From an uncultured Burkholderiales bacterium (lineage in GTDB: Bacteria > Pseudomonadota > Gammaproteobacteria > Burkholderiales > Burkholderiaceae_C): DNA of 9,893 bases. Position 1 is the stretch's first letter. The number at the start of each line of letters is the position of its first letter. The stretch is taken from assembly GCA_903856875.1 (NCBI GenBank), contig CAIODE010000415.1, forward strand, positions 1-9,893, read 5' to 3'. The translations under genes were made by a program, and so were the position numbers. Positions 7,411 to 9,893 of this stretch are shown piece by piece. The notes beneath the pieces are model-generated. The model did not search any database and was not told where the DNA came from. It worked only from the letters and a program-made list of their open reading frames with translations.

Positions 7411-7938
7411 ATGCGTTTGAGCACCAAAAGTCGTTTTGCCGTCACGGCCATGATCGATGTCGCCTTGCGCGAAGATCGAGGCCCCGTCTCGCTCTCGGCC
7501 ATCAGCGAACGTCACCAAATTTCACTCTCCTATTTGGAGCAACTGTTCAGCAAATTGCGACAACACCAATTGGTGGAAAGCACACGCGGTCCTGGCGGTG
7601 GTTACTCTTTGGCGCGCAACGCCGAAAAGATCACCATGGCCGACATCGTGAGTGCCGTAGATTTTTCTACAGAATCAGAAGATGCCACCAACGCCGAAGG
7701 CAGTACTTGGATGAGCAGCGAATTGTGGGCCAGCCTGAACGAAAAAATGCTGGCACATCTGCAATCCATCAGCTTGCGTCAGTTGGTGTCTGAACAACGC
7801 GCAAAAGGCGTGACTGTTGAGCCAGCACCCTCTGTGGTCAAGCGCGGCGTGTTTGCCAAGCCCAAAAGCCAGCCCGTCAAAATGAACGTACCCAATTCTG
7901 TGTTTGCATTGGCTGCCAGCTTGGTACCCACTCGATAA
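7411..7938 (+). CDS. IscR-like Rrf2 family regulator lacking all Fe-S cysteines
   Basis: Encodes 175 residues. Residues 1-84 align without gaps to E. coli IscR, including the winged-helix DNA-binding domain (MRLSTKSRFAVTAMIDVAL, ISLSYLEQLFSKLR, RGPGGGYSLAR), then the dimer helix beginning ADIVSAVD. IscR normally binds [2Fe-2S] through C92, C98, C104 and H107. Here that loop is about four residues shorter, and the protein contains no cysteine: the CLTHxLW motif reads WMSSELW (100-106), placing W100 at C104 and S103 at H107. Residues from about 130 form a non-conserved basic tail. No iscS, iscU or other cluster-assembly gene is adjacent, so it is probably an orphan paralogue acting like apo-IscR or answering another signal. 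Candidate targets nearby are rnpB and cysK, by position only. It converges on rnpB. Confidence 0.88.
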   Translation: MRLSTKSRFAVTAMIDVALREDRGPVSLSAISERHQISLSYLEQLFSKLRQHQLVESTRGPGGGYSLARNAEKITMADIVSAVDFSTESEDATNAEGSTWMSSELWASLNEKMLAHLQSISLRQLVSEQRAKGVTVEPAPSVVKRGVFAKPKSQPVKMNVPNSVFALAASLVPTR

Positions 7939-7971
7939 GTCAACACGAAAACAGCGTACCAACTGATCTAC

Positions 7972-7997
7972 AAAACGCGCTTTAGGGCGCGTTTTTT
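7972..7997. terminator. Bidirectional terminator between iscR-like gene and rnpB
   Basis: AAAACGCGC (7972-7980) and GCGCGTTTT (7987-7995) form a perfect 9-bp stem around a 6-nt loop, followed by T at 7996-7997. A-rich and T-rich arms make it work both ways: it lies 33 nt after the iscR-like stop and about 30 nt beyond the mature 3' end of rnpB on the minus strand, consistent with a trimmed rnpB precursor. Confidence 0.85.
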
Positions 7998-8026
7998 CAT
8001 GGTTGGCTGCAAAGACCTGAAGAAAA

Positions 8027-8417
8027 GTGTGAAGCCCACCGATAAGCCGGATTCTGTGCATTGAGGCTTCCCTCAATGTGACCGCCATTACTCTGGGCCG
8101 AGGGTTGCCCACTCGGCTCGATGCTACCTACCCGCACACTCTCCGGAACCAGATCAACGTGTGCCTATTTGGTATTGCTGCGCGTAGAGATTGCCCGTTT
8201 CACCCGAACTGAATCGGCTCGTCTCTGTTGCTCTAATCCTCACCTTGGTGCCTTGCGGCCTTTCGGTGGAGAGGTGTTACCTCCTACGCTGTCCTGTGCA
8301 GTCCGGACGTTCCTCCAGTGCGACCTTTCGGCCCATTGCTTTCGCAATGGCATCGGTGCAATGGCTTGCGCCACCACATTTCAACTAGCACCAGCGACGG
8401 TCTGGCAGGCTTCACAC
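8027..8417 (-). ncRNA. rnpB: RNase P RNA (bacterial type A)
   Basis: Catalytic RNA of RNase P, which removes 5' leaders from pre-tRNA with the RnpA protein. Read on the minus strand: the conserved GAGGAACGTCCGGACT block (8315-8300), GCAACAGAGA (near 8231-8222), ACCAAATAGG (8173-8164) and the 3' CCGGCTTATCGG (8050-8039) are all present in order. Helix P1 is a perfect 10-bp pairing of GTGTGAAGCC (8417-8408) with GGCTTCACAC (8036-8027). An 8-bp hairpin (8078-8059) with a GAAG loop sits at the P19 position. The 5' segment before GAGGAA is about 102 nt, near 40 nt longer than I recall for E. coli, and carries two GNRA-capped hairpins (8373-8362 and 8350-8333); the segment from GAGGAA to CCAAATAGG is about 152 nt against about 200 in E. 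coli. Ends are estimated from P1. It is divergent from cysK. Confidence 0.93.
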
Positions 8418-8421
8418 CCAC

Positions 8422-8427
8422 ATTATC
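8422..8427 (-). promoter_or_regulatory. rnpB: Probable -10 hexamer of rnpB
   Basis: GATAAT reads 8427 to 8422 on the minus strand. Counting 6-7 nt gives a start at about 8415-8416, which coincides with the 5' end of helix P1. No good -35 lies 17 bp upstream; that position (8450-8445) is inside an inverted repeat. Confidence 0.55.
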
Positions 8428-8433
8428 GCCTTG

Positions 8434-8451
8434 CGGCATAACCATATGCCG
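8434..8451. repeat. 7-bp perfect inverted repeat in the rnpB-cysK spacer
   Basis: CGGCATA (8434-8440) and TATGCCG (8445-8451) flank ACCA, giving an 18-bp palindrome-like site. Relative to the inferred rnpB start it covers about -19 to -36, over the -35 position, and it lies just upstream of the TTGACA before cysK. It looks like an operator for a dimeric regulator; the protein is unknown. Confidence 0.5.
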
Positions 8452-8454
8452 TAA

Positions 8455-8475
8455 TTGACAGAACAAGTAGGTCAA
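8455..8475 (+). promoter_or_regulatory. cysK: cysK upstream dyad containing a consensus -35
   Basis: TTGAC (8455-8459) and GTCAA (8471-8475) are inverted repeats 11 nt apart, and the first arm is part of TTGACA (8455-8460), a perfect -35. The best -10-like hexamer downstream, CATAGT (8483-8488), is 22 bp away, too far for ordinary sigma-70 use, so an activator may be needed. A LysR-type regulator such as CysB is possible from the dyad spacing but unproven. Confidence 0.35.
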
Positions 8476-8526
8476 AATCAGTCATAGTCGATCCAATCTC
8501 ATTCAAAAAACACAAGGACAAAGACC

Positions 8527-9444
8527 ATGAAAGCTCATACCGTCTTGCAAACCATTGGCAACACGCCACACATTCGCATCAACAAATTGTTTGGTGCCAA
8601 TGCCAATGTGTGGATCAAATCTGAGCGCAGCAACCCCGGCGGTTCTGTGAAAGACCGCATTGCCTTGGCCATGGTCGAAGACGCCGAAAAATCCGGCGCC
8701 CTCAAACCAGGTGGCACCATCATCGAGCCCACTTCTGGCAATACGGGCATTGGTTTGGCCATGGTGGCTGCGGTCAAGGGCTACAAATTGGTCTTGGTCA
8801 TGCCCGACAGCATGTCCATCGAACGCCGCCGTTTGATGTTGGCCTATGGCGCCACCTTCGATCTCACGCCCCGTGAAAAAGGCATGAAGGGCTCCATTGC
8901 TCGCGCAGAAGAATTGGTGGCCAGCACACCAGGTGCTTGGATGCCACAGCAGTTTGAAAACCCTGCCAACGTCGATGTGCACGTGCGCACCACCGCGCTA
9001 GAAATTTTGGCCGACTTTCCGGATGGCATAGATGCCATCATCACGGGTGTTGGCACTGGCGGCCATTTAACGGGCACCGCCAAAGTACTGAAAGCCAAAT
9101 TCCCCAATCTTAAAGTGTTTGCTGTAGAGCCCACTGCCTCGCCTGTTATTTCGGGCGGCGCACCTGCACCCCACCCCATTCAAGGCATTGGTGCTGGCTT
9201 CATTCCTAAAAACCTTGATACCAGTTTGCTGGACGGCGTGATTCAGGTCGAGGCCGAAGACGCGCGCGAATATGCTCGCCGCTCAGCCCGCGAAGAAGGC
9301 CTGTTGGTGGGCATTTCTTCGGGTGCCACCTTGGCTGCCATTGCCCAGAAATTAAAAGACTTGCCAGCGGGCGCAACAGTGCTTGGCTTTAACTACGACA
9401 CTGGCGAGCGTTACTTGTCAATTGAAGGCTTCTTGCCAAACTAA
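8527..9444 (+). CDS. cysK: Cysteine synthase A (O-acetylserine sulfhydrylase)
   Basis: Encodes 305 residues. This PLP enzyme makes L-cysteine from O-acetylserine and sulfide in the cytoplasm. K42 in [12 protein letters not shown] is the Schiff-base lysine; TSGNTG (69-74) is the substrate loop, GVGTGG (174-179) holds the PLP phosphate, and GISSGA (262-267) contacts the PLP ring nitrogen. QQFENPAN (141-148) and the [11 protein letters not shown] ending favour CysK over CysM. One difference is H15 in [11 protein letters not shown], where a leucine or isoleucine is usual. AAGGA (8514-8518) lies 8 nt before ATG 8527. CysK is also known to act as a binding partner of other proteins, including the Rrf2 regulator CymR in Firmicutes, which makes the nearby Rrf2 gene of interest. 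No clear terminator follows, so transcription may continue into the next gene. Confidence 0.92.
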   Translation: MKAHTVLQTIGNTPHIRINKLFGANANVWIKSERSNPGGSVKDRIALAMVEDAEKSGALKPGGTIIEPTSGNTGIGLAMVAAVKGYKLVLVMPDSMSIERRRLMLAYGATFDLTPREKGMKGSIARAEELVASTPGAWMPQQFENPANVDVHVRTTALEILADFPDGIDAIITGVGTGGHLTGTAKVLKAKFPNLKVFAVEPTASPVISGGAPAPHPIQGIGAGFIPKNLDTSLLDGVIQVEAEDAREYARRSAREEGLLVGISSGATLAAIAQKLKDLPAGATVLGFNYDTGERYLSIEGFLPN

Positions 9445-9482
9445 GGTTTCTGCTTTTCATGACGTGTTGATGCAAAGAGGGA

Positions 9483-9511
9483 TTTCCTCACTTGGCATCT
9501 CGCGCGATAAT
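9483..9511 (+). promoter_or_regulatory. Possible promoter of the FAD-dependent oxidoreductase gene
   Basis: TTTCCT (9483-9488), 17 bp, then GATAAT (9506-9511) gives a weak sigma-70-like pair with an expected start near 9518. The remaining gap from cysK to the next ATG holds only this and a short GAGG/CCTC hairpin (9477-9489) without a T-run. Confidence 0.35.
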
Positions 9512-9554
9512 CGCTGGGTCTGCTTGATAACCACAAGCCCCACAACCGATTGCC

Positions 9555-9893
9555 ATGATTCGAATTTCAGAACTGAAACTGCCCTTGACCGCTTTGCCGG
9601 TGGAGGTTCGCCGCGCAGCGGATGCACCGTCTGAAACCGACGAAGACCGCATTCCAGCGCCACACCCTGAAGCTGCATTGAGAAAACTGGCTGCGCATGC
9701 GCTGGGCATTGATTCCGAAGACATCGACCAACTGCATGTTTTCAAGCGCAGCTTCGATGCACGCAAAGTTGATTTGTTGGCGGTGTTCATCGTAGATCTG
9801 ACTTTGAAAAACGCACAGGCTGAAGCACCACTGCTGGCTCATTTTCCAAAGCATCCTCACATTCAAGCCACCCCCAACATGACATGGCAGGCA
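9555..9893 (+). CDS. FAD-dependent oxidoreductase (COG2509-type), N-terminal part
   Basis: The first 113 codons are visible; the gene runs off the right edge. The opening MIRISELKLPL, then ALRKLAAHALGID (about 42-54) and HVFKRSFDARK (62-72), followed by a beta strand and a short acidic helix, match the N-terminal domain found before the FAD-binding Rossmann fold in COG2509 proteins. The GxGxxG dinucleotide motif would lie just beyond the window, so cofactor binding is not shown here. Residues 20-38 are an extra acidic, proline-containing stretch compared with the short N-termini I recall for this family. The substrate is unknown. The start at ATG 9555 matches the family; no clear Shine-Dalgarno precedes it. 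It lies 110 nt after cysK in the same direction. Confidence 0.75.
   Translation, partial: MIRISELKLPLTALPVEVRRAADAPSETDEDRIPAPHPEAALRKLAAHALGIDSEDIDQLHVFKRSFDARKVDLLAVFIVDLTLKNAQAEAPLLAHFPKHPHIQATPNMTWQA

Noticed and set aside
7675..8112. 145-codon minus-strand frame covering the 3' part of rnpB and the iscR-like gene
   Set aside because: Its first part is translated RNase P RNA and the rest is antisense to iscR-like coding sequence, a frequent false gene call at rnpB.
8121..8441. 106-codon plus-strand frame across rnpB
   Set aside because: It is the antisense of a conserved structural RNA, with no protein-like features.
8438..8462. IscR type 2 operator in the rnpB-cysK spacer
   Set aside because: The left half (ATAACC...A) fits, but the TA-GG right half is out of register, so the match is incomplete.
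1..9893. CRISPR arrays, insertion sequences, att sites, tRNA genes, toxin-antitoxin or defence genes
   Set aside because: None was seen: there are no regular repeats, transposase motifs or cloverleaf structures, and XerC sits in its conserved housekeeping operon and not in an integron or prophage setting.

Overview
The window reads as core chromosome of a betaproteobacterium of the order Burkholderiales, most likely Comamonadaceae-like (Limnohabitans/Rhodoferax/Polaromonas type). This rests on protein similarity from memory, the type-A RNase P RNA, moderate-to-high GC and the dapF-yigA-xerC order; no search was possible and genus is not resolved. There are no mobile elements, tRNAs, CRISPR arrays or defence genes.

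Left arm (1-4829, all minus strand): dapF, yigA (DUF484), xerC and rlmI, then a signal-peptide-bearing oligoendopeptidase F running off the left edge. dapF, yigA and xerC are separated by only 14 and 8 nt and probably form an operon for the last step to meso-diaminopimelate, an uncharacterised protein, and chromosome dimer resolution. rlmI and pepF follow after gaps of 51 and 56 nt.

Centre (4830-7294, plus strand): a 55-bp divergent spacer carries a GATAAT -10-like hexamer exactly 6 nt before the ATG on each strand, suggesting that dapF and the divergent gene are both leaderless. The plus-strand pair is a Nudix/metallo-beta-lactamase fusion (LACTB2-like nuclease half) and, 6 nt later, an RsuA/RluB-type pseudouridine synthase homologue whose catalytic Asp position reads Glu. 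A factor-independent terminator closes the pair.

Right arm (7295-9893): an IscR-like Rrf2 regulator with no cysteine at all converges on the RNase P RNA gene rnpB (minus), the two sharing a perfect-stem bidirectional terminator. rnpB is divergent from cysK, and their 109-bp spacer holds an rnpB -10 hexamer, a 7-bp inverted repeat and a second dyad. A COG2509-type FAD-dependent oxidoreductase begins after cysK and is cut by the right edge.

The most interesting items are the cysteine-less IscR paralogue near cysK, the Nudix-MBL fusion paired with a possibly inactive pseudouridine synthase, and the symmetric leaderless-looking starts. I saw no convincing wholly new multi-gene system.
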